DNA from: Paraburkholderia sp. CNPSo 3274
GTDB lineage: Bacteria; Pseudomonadota; Gammaproteobacteria; Burkholderiales; Burkholderiaceae
DNA length: 64,000 nt
Reading direction: 5' to 3'
Assembly (NCBI RefSeq): GCF_024206475.1
Contig: NZ_JAMBPR010000003.1
Location: forward strand, 1 to 64,000
This document shows, in pieces, positions 1 to 8,053 of this stretch; within the stretch, counting starts at the first letter, position 1, and every line of letters starts with the position of its first letter. Made by a program: the position numbers and the translations under genes. Below the pieces are notes generated by a model that was given only the letters and a program-made list of their open reading frames with translations, had not been told where the DNA came from and did not search any database.

Positions 1-147
1 CACCAGCCGTTCGATCTGACGTACTGTCAGACCCAGCCGTTCGGCGGCACGGCCGGGCTTGAGGCCCGTCTCAACGACGGCCTGTATAACCTTCAGTCTG
101 TCCAGTTCGCGCATGCTCAAACTCACCAGCGTCGTGTCCGGCTTCAT
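1..147 (-). CDS. ISNCY-family transposase, N-terminal fragment (cut by window edge)
   Basis: The first 49 codons of a transposase. The N-terminus reads MKPDTTLVSLSMRELDRLK and continues into a helix-turn-helix (LKPGRAAERLGLTVRQIERL, about residues 28-47). This matches the start of ISNCY/IS1202-type transposases common in Burkholderia, which recruit the integrase-type catalytic domain further along. The ATG at 147 is the only good start, and the frame stays open to the edge of the window. The rest of the protein is not visible, so activity cannot be judged. Confidence 0.75.
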   Translation of the reverse strand, partial: MKPDTTLVSLSMRELDRLKVIQAVVETGLKPGRAAERLGLTVRQIERLV

Positions 148-230
148 GGCAGGCCCCGCAGCGGTTGCAGCAGTCTGCCAGCTTGCCAGCGCTCAAAAAC
201 ACGACATCTGTAAATAGCCAGAACACGACA
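1..230 (-). mobile_element. ISNCY (IS1202-group)-type insertion element, end fragment
   Basis: The left edge of the window is the 5' end of an insertion element read on the minus strand. The transposase start lies at 147, and the element's tip appears to be near 230. The sequence aacacgacat occurs twice, at about 198-207 and 222-231, as expected for a terminal inverted repeat with an internal copy. The BadF-type kinase reading frame outside the element stops being recognisable at about 231, which places the insertion boundary there. The other end and any target duplication lie outside the window, so the exact tip is inferred. Confidence 0.7.
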
Positions 231-496
231 TTAGGACGTAGCCCCCACAGAAGCGACGCCGCCAATCCGCGTTATGTGCACCGGCCATCCCGATCGTCAC
301 GAAGCAGTCAGACCACGAGAACGTGCGCCCCACGGACGAAAACGCCATGCCGCAAACTGCATCGATCGTTTCCCACGCTGCGTCAATGCCTCGCGACCGC
401 GCTGCCGGCCCACCGGTGGCTGACGCAAACACTCCACTTTCGCCTGCACAAACGACCCTCGTGCCCGTTCCACCTGCATCAATGCCGATCCTTCAC
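231..496 (-). pseudogene. BadF/BadG-type (N-acetylglucosamine-kinase-like) ATPase, broken
   Basis: Reading the minus strand from about 483, the frame gives GIDAGGTGTRVVCAG, the phosphate-1 motif of the BadF/BadG/BcrA/BcrD sugar-kinase fold, followed by a plausible 80-residue N-terminal lobe ending at IGMAGAHNADWRRRF. A GTG at 496 preceded by an AGGAGG box would start it, but one extra G just after the GTG puts the start out of frame. The frame ends at the tip of the insertion element at about 230. The gene is therefore doubly broken: a +1 frameshift at codon 3 and IS disruption. Its divergent neighbour is a GntR/UTRA regulator, the arrangement seen for amino-sugar use in this family. Confidence 0.65.
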
Positions 497-521
497 GGCC
501 TCCTCCATTGCGCCCTTTTCA

Positions 522-631
522 CAATACCACTTCAATACCTTTATTGTTAGGCAATGAAATTCTTTCCGTCAAGGTAAAATATGGGCTATCAAGGAAATCC
601 ACGAGGCCAAGTCGTGTACTTAGTGGTATTG
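522..631. promoter_or_regulatory. Candidate GntR operator repeats (GGTATTG)
   Basis: The heptamer GGTATTG occurs three times between the kinase remnant and the GntR gene: on the minus strand at 522-528 and 533-539, and on the plus strand within 623-631. HutC/NagR-type GntR proteins bind T-GGTAT-rich palindromes, so these are likely operators controlling both divergent genes. No binding data exist; the call rests on repetition and position. Confidence 0.4.
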
Positions 632-663
632 TTTTCGATAGTGTTTACCCGGGGGAACGCGTG

Positions 664-1398
664 ATGGACCGCCGAATTCGCCTTTTGACGCTGGATGAGA
701 GCGACGCGACGCCCCTGTACATGCAGCTCGCACGCAAGCTGACGGCTGCCATCGAGGCGGGGCAGTGGCTCGCGGGTGAAGCGCTGCCGTCCGAACGGAC
801 GCTCGTTGACACGTTGGGAATTTCCCGCGTGACAGCGCGACGGGCGCTGCAGGTACTCGACGAAGAAGGCACGATCCTGCGCAATCGTGGGCAGGGCACT
901 TTCATCGCACCCCGGTTTGCGCAGCCCCTCTCGAATCTGGGCAACTTCAGCGAGATGGTCCGGCCGAAAGGTTTCGTACCGACGAGTGAAGTGATCGATA
1001 CTCAACGGCGGGAGCCGTCACACGAAGAATGTGTGGCCCTTGGTTTGCGGCCTAACGATGAGGTGCTTTCCCTTACACGACTCAGAAAGGCAGATACGAC
1101 AATCGTGTCCTTGGACCGCTCGACGCTCCCTGTCGGTGTGCTTTCCGACGTGAACGAGATGGGAGACTCGCTCTATGCCTATCTAGACCGGATCGGCAAA
1201 CCGGTGCTTCGCGCGGTCCAGCACTTCCGAGCTGCCATTGCCACCGCCGAGCTGTCGCGACAACTCTCAATCGAGGCCGGGGAACCCTTGCTACTGGTAA
1301 GCCGCGTGGGCTATACCCACGGTGAAGTGGCGGTGGAACTCACGAAGACCTGGTGCATCAACGATTACTACGATTTCGTCGTTGAATTGAAGCGCTAG
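664..1398 (+). CDS. GntR-family regulator, HutC/NagR subfamily (UTRA domain)
   Basis: A 244-residue repressor-type regulator. Residues about 8-75 form the GntR winged helix (TPLYMQLARKL, PSERTLVDTLGISRVTARRAL, GQGTFIAP) and residues about 95-240 form the UTRA ligand-binding domain. UTRA regulators usually sense a phosphorylated sugar or histidine-pathway metabolite. The adjacent broken sugar kinase suggests an amino-sugar ligand here, which is an inference. I chose the ATG at 664, preceded by a GGGGGAA stretch 7 bases upstream; a GTG at 661 is equally possible, and the frame stays open back to 508 without a good ribosome site. The gene looks intact although its likely target is disrupted. Confidence 0.85.
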   Translation: MDRRIRLLTLDESDATPLYMQLARKLTAAIEAGQWLAGEALPSERTLVDTLGISRVTARRALQVLDEEGTILRNRGQGTFIAPRFAQPLSNLGNFSEMVRPKGFVPTSEVIDTQRREPSHEECVALGLRPNDEVLSLTRLRKADTTIVSLDRSTLPVGVLSDVNEMGDSLYAYLDRIGKPVLRAVQHFRAAIATAELSRQLSIEAGEPLLLVSRVGYTHGEVAVELTKTWCINDYYDFVVELKR

Positions 1399-1471
1399 TT
1401 GGTAAGTCAAACGGTCGCTTGTTGTTCGGAGCAGATCTGGACGCTAGCCCAGGCTACGCTTTCCGCTTGAC

Positions 1472-1987
1472 CTACATGGCTTCCGGAGACACGTTGTCGC
1501 GCCGATTGACCGCCCGTTCCAGCAGCGAGCGAGACAGGAGCTTATGAAATGGCATGATGACAAACAAGTAGAGCCGTCCCAGGAGACTGTTGATTTTGAC
1601 CAACGTTGAAATCTTCACTTCCGATCCATTCAGACTCGGTTGAATGCTTATCCAGATCCGAAAATCCAGATGCTTGTCGTTACCACCGACGACGACTTCA
1701 GTTCCCGTACTTGAAATAATCGGAAACACGTCAATTTTCCCCAGCCCGCGATCGCTAAAGTCGATACTTGCCTTGAGTCCGAACGGCGCCACGATTCGGT
1801 TACGCAAAGCCATTAGACATCGGACCATGTGTGGCGGATCGGCGAACACGGCGCGCGCGGCTTGTTCGGCGTCGACGTAGGTTAGATCTGCCTGACCGGA
1901 ATAACCATCGGCGAAATCAATGTTCGTCAATCCTGACGCACGTATCGCCGCCGTCGGCGTAGGAATCAGCAAGACTTTGTTTGTCAT
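1472..1987 (-). CDS. DUF2867 family protein
   Basis: A 171-residue protein starting MTNKVLLIPTP. It contains the DUF2867 pattern: an ADLTYVDA segment, a conserved GLKASIDF stretch, and a C-terminal LYLFVIMPFHKLLSRSLLERA that may contact the membrane. DUF2867 proteins are found alone or fused to NAD-binding SDR domains, and their function is unknown. The frame continues upstream to 2113, but those extra residues are low-complexity and the start at 1987 gives the family length. It is a single gene, convergent with the GntR gene, and no operon partner is visible. Confidence 0.7.
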   Translation of the reverse strand: MTNKVLLIPTPTAAIRASGLTNIDFADGYSGQADLTYVDAEQAARAVFADPPHMVRCLMALRNRIVAPFGLKASIDFSDRGLGKIDVFPIISSTGTEVVVGGNDKHLDFRIWISIQPSLNGSEVKISTLVKINSLLGRLYLFVIMPFHKLLSRSLLERAVNRRDNVSPEAM

Positions 1988-2300
1988 GAGTACCCCAGGT
2001 GCAATTTCCAGCGTAACAGGTGCGGCAATTGTCGGGCTAAATGCGGACCGACTCAAACCTGCACAACGGCGGCGCAGCCGGCTGTAATTAGGATCGGAGC
2101 AGCTTGCCGACAAAACCTTCTTTTATTGCTTCAGCGAGCGGCTTCTTGAACATCGCGGTTTGATTGGGCGGCTTACTTGCTTCCCAGAATTGTCGCCGAT
2201 TCGAGGCGCGCGGTCGAATGTCCGCTCCTGGCGGCACTGCCCTTTGAAACATTGACCAACGCCAAATTTAAGGTGTCCACGGTTCGTGGGTAAGATCAGC

Positions 2301-3185
2301 CTACGCCAATCGCAAATCCCACAACACATCAAGTACGTGTTGCGTGGAACGCTCAACATACCCCGTACGATGTGCAATACCGAGCCGTCGCCACAACGCT
2401 GGGCGCAGCGGACGCATGACAACGCGGCTGTCGGGTAATGGCGTAGTGGCCTCATGGGGCAACAGCGCTGCGCCGTAACCTGCCGCTACCAGACTCTTGA
2501 TCGCGTCGTTGTAGTTGAGCTGAATGCGCGGCGCAGGATGGTGCCCTCCGGTCGCGAACCACTCCGCAGTCAGACGCGAGAGACGCGTGGTCGCGTCATT
2601 GAGAATGAGAGGTTGGGCGGCGAGCCATTCAGGGGTAACGCGGGCCGGACACCGCCAATGCGCCGGCACAAAGGCCATCACAGGGTCGCGGCGCCAAGGC
2701 TTTATCACGAGTCCAGCTACCGGGGGCTGAGGCAGCGCGACCAGCCCGACATCCAGCGTTCCATCCACCAGCCGGGACAGGGTTTCTTGCGAAGTCAGCA
2801 CTGCAATCTGAATGTCGATGGCGGGATGGTGCTCGCGCAAGACCTCGAGCGCTTGCGGCAGCAGGTGCGCGATCACGCCCGTGGACGCGCCGATGCGCGC
2901 ACGCCCTTCGAGCCCCTCTACCTGGCGTTGAATATCGTCTAACGCCTGCTCCGCGTCGGCCAGCAGTTGGCGCGCGCGCTCCACCAGCACCTCGCCTATC
3001 GACGTCGGCCCCACATGTCCGCGCTTGCGTAACAGGAGTGGCGCCCCAATGCGGTCTTCGAGTTCGGCGATGTGGAGGCTGACCGTTGGTGGCGCCAGGT
3101 GCAATGCACGCGCCGCATCGGCAAATGAACCACGGTCGGTAACGGCGACCAGAGTGCGCAAGCGGTCCAGGCTGATCTCTCGCAT
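2301..3185 (-). CDS. LysR-family regulator divergent from argC
   Basis: A 294-residue LysR regulator. The helix-turn-helix lies at about residues 6-63 (GSFADAARALHLAPPTVSLHIAELE), and the periplasmic-binding-like effector domain spans about 92-290. It is transcribed away from the argC-like gene with a 129-bp shared intergenic region (3186-3314), the usual arrangement for a LysR regulator and its target. A role in controlling argC is inferred from position only. The effector is unknown; an arginine-pathway intermediate or a degradation substrate would both fit. Confidence 0.85.
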   Translation of the reverse strand: MREISLDRLRTLVAVTDRGSFADAARALHLAPPTVSLHIAELEDRIGAPLLLRKRGHVGPTSIGEVLVERARQLLADAEQALDDIQRQVEGLEGRARIGASTGVIAHLLPQALEVLREHHPAIDIQIAVLTSQETLSRLVDGTLDVGLVALPQPPVAGLVIKPWRRDPVMAFVPAHWRCPARVTPEWLAAQPLILNDATTRLSRLTAEWFATGGHHPAPRIQLNYNDAIKSLVAAGYGAALLPHEATTPLPDSRVVMRPLRPALWRRLGIAHRTGYVERSTQHVLDVLWDLRLA

Positions 3186-3314
3186 GACGGCGTCCAGATT
3201 CAGAAAAACTGAATGTTTGCGTTATGAAATTCAACTTTATCTATTCTAGCCGTCCGCGCAACATAGGGGCTCGTTTTACCTGTTACAACCCAAAGTCAGC
3301 GGAGTCATCCACGT

Positions 3315-4244
3315 ATGAGTTCTCCCGTAGTTTTCATCGACGGCGACCAAGGCACCACCGGGCTGCAAATCCACGAGCGGCTGCGCAACCGGACCGACAT
3401 CAGACTGTTCACACTTGCCGCTGCGGAGCGCAAAGATTCGCGGCGTCGCGCAGAAGCCATCAACGCCTGCGACATCGCCATCCTCTGTTTGCCGGATGCC
3501 GCCGCGCGCGAGGCTGTGGGCGCCATTGTCAATCCTGCTGTCCGAGTGATCGACGCAAGCTCCGCCCACCGCACACAGCCGGACTGGACTTACGGTTTTC
3601 CGGAAATGACGCCGAGGCAGGCTGAGCAAATCGCGAACGCATGTCGGGTCACCAATCCTGGTTGCTATCCGACCGGTGCAGTTGGCCTGCTGCGTCCGTT
3701 GGTGCAGGCCGGGCTCATACCGGGCAATTACCCGATCAGCATTCATGCGGTATCCGGCTACTCCGGACGCGGGCGTGCCGGCGTGGAGGAACATGAGGGC
3801 CCGGGAGCTGCCAACGCGCCTTCATACCAGGTCTACGGCCTGGAACTCGCGCACAAGCACACGCCGGAAATCCAGCAGCACGCCCGGCTTGCGCAGCGTC
3901 CGATTTTCGTCCCTGCGTACGGAGCGTTCCGCCAGGGCATCGTGCTGACGGTGCCGCTGGCGTTGCGCCTGCTGGCACCCGGCGTGGATGGCGCCACGTT
4001 ACACGCATGCCTCGCACGCCACTATGCCGAGGTAACTCACGTACGAGTCTTGCCGCTGCACGAATCGAGGGCCTTAAAACACCTGGATCCACAAGTGCTG
4101 AACGGTACGAACGACATGCACTTAAGCGTATTCCATGACGTGGAACACGGGCACGTCCTGCTGTCCGCGGTTTTCGATAATCTTGGCAAAGGCGCATCCG
4201 GCGCTGCGGTTCAGAACCTGAACCTCATGCTCACGCGGCAATAG
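3315..4244 (+). CDS. argC: N-acetyl-gamma-glutamyl-phosphate reductase, type 2
   Basis: Reduces N-acetyl-glutamyl-phosphate to the semialdehyde with NADPH in arginine synthesis. The 309-residue length is that of the short type-2 ArgC. Visible features are an N-terminal nucleotide-binding stretch (GDQGTTG, residues 10-16), the catalytic cysteine in NPGCYPTG (Cys117), and the family segment [12 protein letters not shown]. The start at 3315 has a GGAG box 10 bases upstream. It stands alone, divergent from a LysR gene rather than in an arg operon. It may therefore be a second, regulated copy or serve a related ornithine or glutamate-semialdehyde route. Confidence 0.88.
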   Translation: MSSPVVFIDGDQGTTGLQIHERLRNRTDIRLFTLAAAERKDSRRRAEAINACDIAILCLPDAAAREAVGAIVNPAVRVIDASSAHRTQPDWTYGFPEMTPRQAEQIANACRVTNPGCYPTGAVGLLRPLVQAGLIPGNYPISIHAVSGYSGRGRAGVEEHEGPGAANAPSYQVYGLELAHKHTPEIQQHARLAQRPIFVPAYGAFRQGIVLTVPLALRLLAPGVDGATLHACLARHYAEVTHVRVLPLHESRALKHLDPQVLNGTNDMHLSVFHDVEHGHVLLSAVFDNLGKGASGAAVQNLNLMLTRQ

Positions 4245-4284
4245 TGGCTAAGATCGAATTTTCGATTCCGTATGACGGCGGACG

Positions 4285-4620
4285 TCATGCCGTACTCGTG
4301 GCCCATTGAACGAATGCAGCGCCCGCTTCGCGCAAGACCGTTTCGCGAGTCTGCATGTTGACGCCTGGCGCATCGTAGTATGCGGCGACGAGCAACGAAG
4401 CGCGTCCGGGCGGTCGCACGAGCGCATAGTCGTTGTTTCCCTATCCAGACTTGTTCCAGGCCGATCGGCCGCCTGCCAGTTTTCAGGCAATGCCGCGCGA
4501 ATCCTGTTGAGACCGGGTTTGCACGCGATCATTCCGCGCTCCAGTTGCGCGCGCGACCTGGGGGCGCTCTCCGGCACCGCGTATTCGGGCCTTGCGGTCA
4601 CTCCCGGCAGCGACACGCGC
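4285..4620 (-). pseudogene. Class A beta-lactamase, decayed C-terminal remnant
   Basis: Two adjacent minus-strand frames together read like the last third of a class A beta-lactamase. The first reads RIRAALPENWQAADRPGTSLDR, and the second resumes as NDYALVRPPGRASLLVAAYY and ends at a stop at 4285 (...VQWATSTA). In working enzymes the segment before TND/NDY holds the KTG motif; here it is RPG, and a frameshift falls just after it. The N-terminal part with the Ser-X-X-Lys motif is not recognisable upstream. The gene is therefore dead: frameshifted, truncated and mutated in the active site. It lies directly downstream of a LysR gene on the same strand. Confidence 0.7.
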
Positions 4621-4761
4621 GGCATTGGGGTCGGCGTGGTACACAAGTTCTGAAGCCACGGCAGAAATCCCGCCCCGCATTATCCAGAAGCGTCGTGACG
4701 TTTGCAGCCGCATACGCAAGAAGAGGATGCCGAAACGGCGGCAACAAAAGCGACGCGTCCA

Positions 4762-5637
4762 TTAGCCGCCTTTCATTGCGGCGCGTAAGAACGCAACAAA
4801 GCGCGCCGTAACTGGATCTTCCCGAACGGAAGGCCATGCGAGTCCCACGCGCCACTTCGCGCTTTTGCCATGAAGCGGCAATACCGTAGCATCCCGCAGC
4901 AGGTGTCGTGCGCGAGAAGGAATGAACGCAATGCCCACTCCCGCGGCGACCGACGTAAGGACCGACTGGATGTCTTCGGCCTGCTGCGTCACGTTCGGCA
5001 CAAAGCGATGTTCGACGCACCATCGGTCGATCTGTGCAGCGAGCCCCGGCCCGCGTGTGCGCAGCAGCGAGATGAAGCCGATTTCATTGAACACGTCGAG
5101 ATCCGCCGGAAGGCGTGTGTACGGAAGGTGTGGCGGCAATGCGAGCGCAAGTCCCTCGTCTACGACTTTAAACGATGACAGACCATCCGCGGATGGCAAG
5201 CGAAGGAAACCCGCATCCAGCTTGCCCGCCAGAAGACGGCGAGTTTGCTCTGCAGAAGAGAGGTCGCTCAGGGTGACGGTGACAGCAGGATGCTGCTGTC
5301 GGAAATCAGCGATAAGCCTCGGCACGATCGTCAGTACGGACAAGCAGATCCCGAGGCGCAGATGGCCATGCCGGCCGCCGCTTGCTTCTCGCGCACGCAA
5401 CAGGATTTCATCCGCGTCGCGTACGAGCGCCTGCGCATCGGCCAGGAAGGTCTCGCCAAATGGCGTGAGCTGCGCACCGTGCCGACCGCGTTCGAACAGC
5501 CTGCCACCGAGGCTCGTCTCCAATGCGCCGATCTGCTTGCTGAGTGCCGGCTGGCTCATGTGCAGCGCATCCGCCGCGCGACTGAAATGGCGCAGCTCGG
5601 TAACCGTCAGAAACGTCCTCAGTAATTTCAGTTCCAT
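4762..5637 (-). CDS. LysR-family regulator
   Basis: A 291-residue LysR protein beginning MELKLLRTFLTVTELRHFSRAA. The helix-turn-helix is at residues about 1-60 (AADALHMSQPALSKQIGALE), followed by an effector domain of usual length. The closest well-known relatives by eye are the BenM/CatM/CbnR-like group with the SQPALSKQI recognition helix. It ends about 140 bases before the beta-lactamase remnant on the same strand. No divergent gene is present within 500 bases upstream, so its target is not evident; the decayed neighbour may have been one. Confidence 0.85.
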   Translation of the reverse strand: MELKLLRTFLTVTELRHFSRAADALHMSQPALSKQIGALETSLGGRLFERGRHGAQLTPFGETFLADAQALVRDADEILLRAREASGGRHGHLRLGICLSVLTIVPRLIADFRQQHPAVTVTLSDLSSAEQTRRLLAGKLDAGFLRLPSADGLSSFKVVDEGLALALPPHLPYTRLPADLDVFNEIGFISLLRTRGPGLAAQIDRWCVEHRFVPNVTQQAEDIQSVLTSVAAGVGIAFIPSRARHLLRDATVLPLHGKSAKWRVGLAWPSVREDPVTARFVAFLRAAMKGG

Positions 5638-6144
5638 TCGGAAAAGTAATCATTCTGGTAAGAACATTCATTTTACTGATCGATCGGCGAAGAGTTCAAT
5701 ACGAACGTGTCCCTCTCGAGAATCATCCGCAATGCCAATTCGAAGCTTGATGACTGACCGCCCCCAGACGGCCCTTGAATCTGACGCCATCGGCAAAACG
5801 GCGGTCGACAGCGAAACCGACACGACCTCGGTCAGCAACTCCGATTCGCGTAAGGGGCGCAGTCGCCGTGCTCGCTACTGCGACGTGACGCACGAGACAC
5901 ATCCTCGCGCGGCGACAGGTGCGATCGCCGTAAGCTTCGCTGTCGTCTCTCGCAGGTACTGGCCGCGTTGAGCGCGCCCGACGGACGAGCAGGACAATGA
6001 TTTCGGGTGTGCGAACTATGCGAAAGGCGTGAGCCGAGCCTGAGCGGTCACCGAAGGTACGCGAAAGCGGCCATTCGGGTGGACAAACAAACGCGCAGAA
6101 GTGATACGCCTCTCCAGTCGTTCAAGGTCGGCTGGAGAGGACGT
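5638..6144. other. Gene-free stretch
   Basis: About 500 bases upstream of the LysR gene at 4762-5637 and downstream of the STAS-like gene. Open frames here have no recognisable family pattern or ribosome site, and I see no strong hairpin. The AT-rich part at 5638-5690 probably holds the LysR promoter. Confidence 0.5.
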
Positions 6145-6501
6145 TCAGTCGTTGATCCAGGCTCGGGCCTGTTCGAGTTCGTTGACGTGGAACGCCTTGA
6201 TTTCAGCCTTTGTAAAGAATCGCGCCAAATGCATCGTGGCGTGAATCCAGCCCGCGTCGGCCACCACCGCGGCGCGCTTGACCTTGCGGGCGACGGAGAC
6301 GCCGAGCGTCATGTCGGTCCACAGCGCCTTCGGCTCGATACCGCTGAAATGCTCAATGCGTTCGAGCACACGGGTCTTACCGTTCAGTTCAAGATCACCA
6401 CGCATGCGCTCGATGGCTTCGCGCAGTTCGTGGTCGGTGATTTTGCCTTCGACAGATATTTCGATGACCGGCGAATCGGCAGTGGTGTGATACAGGATCA
6501 T
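6145..6501 (-). CDS. SpoIIAA-like (STAS fold, DUF3478) protein
   Basis: A 118-residue soluble protein starting MILYHTTADSPVIEISVEGKIT. The pattern fits the SpoIIAA-like/DUF3478 family: a beta-strand opening, D-x-x-L repeats, and the central ALWTDMTLG followed by a basic RKVKRAAVVADAGW and a C-terminal helix ending AWIND. The family has a STAS-like fold and no assigned biochemical role. The ATG at 6501 gives the family length and has a G-rich box upstream; the frame extends 14 codons further without a better start. It stands alone, with the DUF3563 gene 250 bases upstream on the same strand. Confidence 0.8.
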   Translation of the reverse strand: MILYHTTADSPVIEISVEGKITDHELREAIERMRGDLELNGKTRVLERIEHFSGIEPKALWTDMTLGVSVARKVKRAAVVADAGWIHATMHLARFFTKAEIKAFHVNELEQARAWIND

Positions 6502-6747
6502 GGCGGGACCCCCAAGCCAGCGAGGTGTTACGCGCTCAGGCACGGATGAGCCTGGCGTTCAGAGGCTTCCTTATGGTACCCCTTTCCACGCTCGGTTAGC
6601 TTTTGAGCATTGCGTCTCGCTGCTGATGCCTGTCGGCACTCGTGCGTGACGAACGCCCCTTTCACATAAGCCTGCGGACGTTCACGCCACACATCAAGCA
6701 TCGCGCCGTGGCCGTTTGCCGCCCGATGCCGTCGGCCATTACCGCAG

Positions 6748-6885
6748 TCAGCAGGAGCTTTCCAGCGAGCGCTCGCGGCGTTCGAGCTCGGCAAGGTCGC
6801 GCGCGCCCGCAAGGTACTCATCGTTGCGGCGTTGTTCGGCGCGATCGAACCAGCGTCCAATCCGTGTGAGAAGGAATGCAAACAT
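6748..6885 (-). CDS. DUF3563 small protein
   Basis: A 45-residue ORF, MFAFLLTRIGRWFDRAEQRR, continuing through NDEYLAGARDLAELERRERSLE to a stop at 6748. The pattern of an amphipathic N-terminal helix, an EAEQ/RAEQ segment and a D-L-A-x-L-E-R-R tail matches the DUF3563 family, widespread in Burkholderiaceae and of unknown function. A strong ribosome site (CTGGAG) lies 8 bases before the ATG at 6885. Overlapping longer ORFs on both strands look like shadows. Confidence 0.75.
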   Translation of the reverse strand: MFAFLLTRIGRWFDRAEQRRNDEYLAGARDLAELERRERSLESSC

Positions 6886-7080
6886 AATAAACTCCAGGAG
6901 GTTGCTTACCAGTGATGCAGATGGCCGGACGTGGCGCTACGTATGGGTCTCGCGGTTGTTCTCTGGCGCTGTTCGACGATTCAATCGTAGGCGGCAAATA
7001 TGCTTACGTATACTTATCGTTTCTTATGCAATACATTAGCTATTTTGTTGAATTAACCCGTTTTTCCGGAGGGAGGCACC

Positions 7081-7983
7081 GTGGAAATCGGTCGCCTGCG
7101 GGCGCTCCTGGAGCTGGCGCGGTGTGGCACGATGTCCGCCGCCGCCGAGGCCCTGTTCCTCACGCCGTCAGCCGTGTCACAGCAGATCGCACAACTGGAA
7201 GAGGAGGCCGGCGTTACGCTTACTGAGCGCATCGGCCGCGGGGTCAGACTGACTCCCGCCGGTCACGCGCTGGTGGGCTACACCGAGCGGGTGCTGGTTG
7301 TGCTGGACGAGGCTCGCTCGGAAATGGCAGAGCTTCGGCGTGAGATCGCCGGCGAGCTGCGGGTCGCCGCGTTTCCGTCGATCGCATCGGTTGTACTCCC
7401 CGACACGGTCAAGGCGCTGCAGCACGCGTATCCGCGCCTTGAGATCGCAATTGAAGAATTGGAAGCGGTTGACGGGGTCGCGGCACTGCGGTCCTGGAGA
7501 ACGGACATCGCCTTGATCGATGATCTCTCAATCGTGGCGGCCGATATTCGGGAGAATGTTGCGATAGTGCCGCTGGCCGAGGATGTGTGGTACGTCACAG
7601 TCTCGACTGACCATCCGCTAAGCAATAAACCGTCACTTAGCCTGGCCGATCTCAGGCACGAAACCTGGGCAATCGAATCGAAGGGCGGCCCCTTCGGCAG
7701 CTTCGTCGTCGATTTGTGCCGCCGCGCCGGGTACGAGCCTCGGACCAACGCCATATGCCGTGGATCCGAGATGATCGAAGCGATGGTGGCCTCCGGCTGC
7801 TCGGTGTCAATCGTCCCCGGACTCAGGAGGCTACGCTCGCCGCGCGGCGTGGCTTGGGTGAAGCTGAGGCCAGAGGTTCACCGCAAAATCTACGTCGCTT
7901 ATCGACGCGGCGAGCGCAACCATCCAATGGTCAAAGTGTTCGTCGAGGAAATCGTCGCGACGGCATCGAGACTTCTCGGTTAA
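7081..7983 (+). CDS. LysR-family regulator
   Basis: A 300-residue regulator starting at GTG 7081, with an extended ribosome site GGAGGGAGG at 7068-7076. The helix-turn-helix is at about residues 1-58 (MSAAAEALFLTPSAVSQQIAQLE) and the substrate-binding domain spans about 90-295. The AT-rich upstream region (about 6960-7060, with TTGTTGAATTAA) is likely its own promoter. No divergent enzyme or transporter gene sits next to it apart from the small DUF3563 gene, so no target can be named. Confidence 0.85.
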   Translation: MEIGRLRALLELARCGTMSAAAEALFLTPSAVSQQIAQLEEEAGVTLTERIGRGVRLTPAGHALVGYTERVLVVLDEARSEMAELRREIAGELRVAAFPSIASVVLPDTVKALQHAYPRLEIAIEELEAVDGVAALRSWRTDIALIDDLSIVAADIRENVAIVPLAEDVWYVTVSTDHPLSNKPSLSLADLRHETWAIESKGGPFGSFVVDLCRRAGYEPRTNAICRGSEMIEAMVASGCSVSIVPGLRRLRSPRGVAWVKLRPEVHRKIYVAYRRGERNHPMVKVFVEEIVATASRLLG

Positions 7984-8053
7984 CTGCATCGCGATGATTG
8001 CGCCGCCAAGCGTCCGTGAGCCGAACAAGGCCGGCGTTACTCATCCCCACGGA

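Noticed and set aside
165..557. A 130-codon plus-strand ORF
   Set aside because: It is antisense to the broken kinase and the insertion element and has no family pattern.
4922..5971. A 349-codon plus-strand ORF
   Set aside because: Mostly antisense to a LysR gene; its tail in the gap has no pattern.
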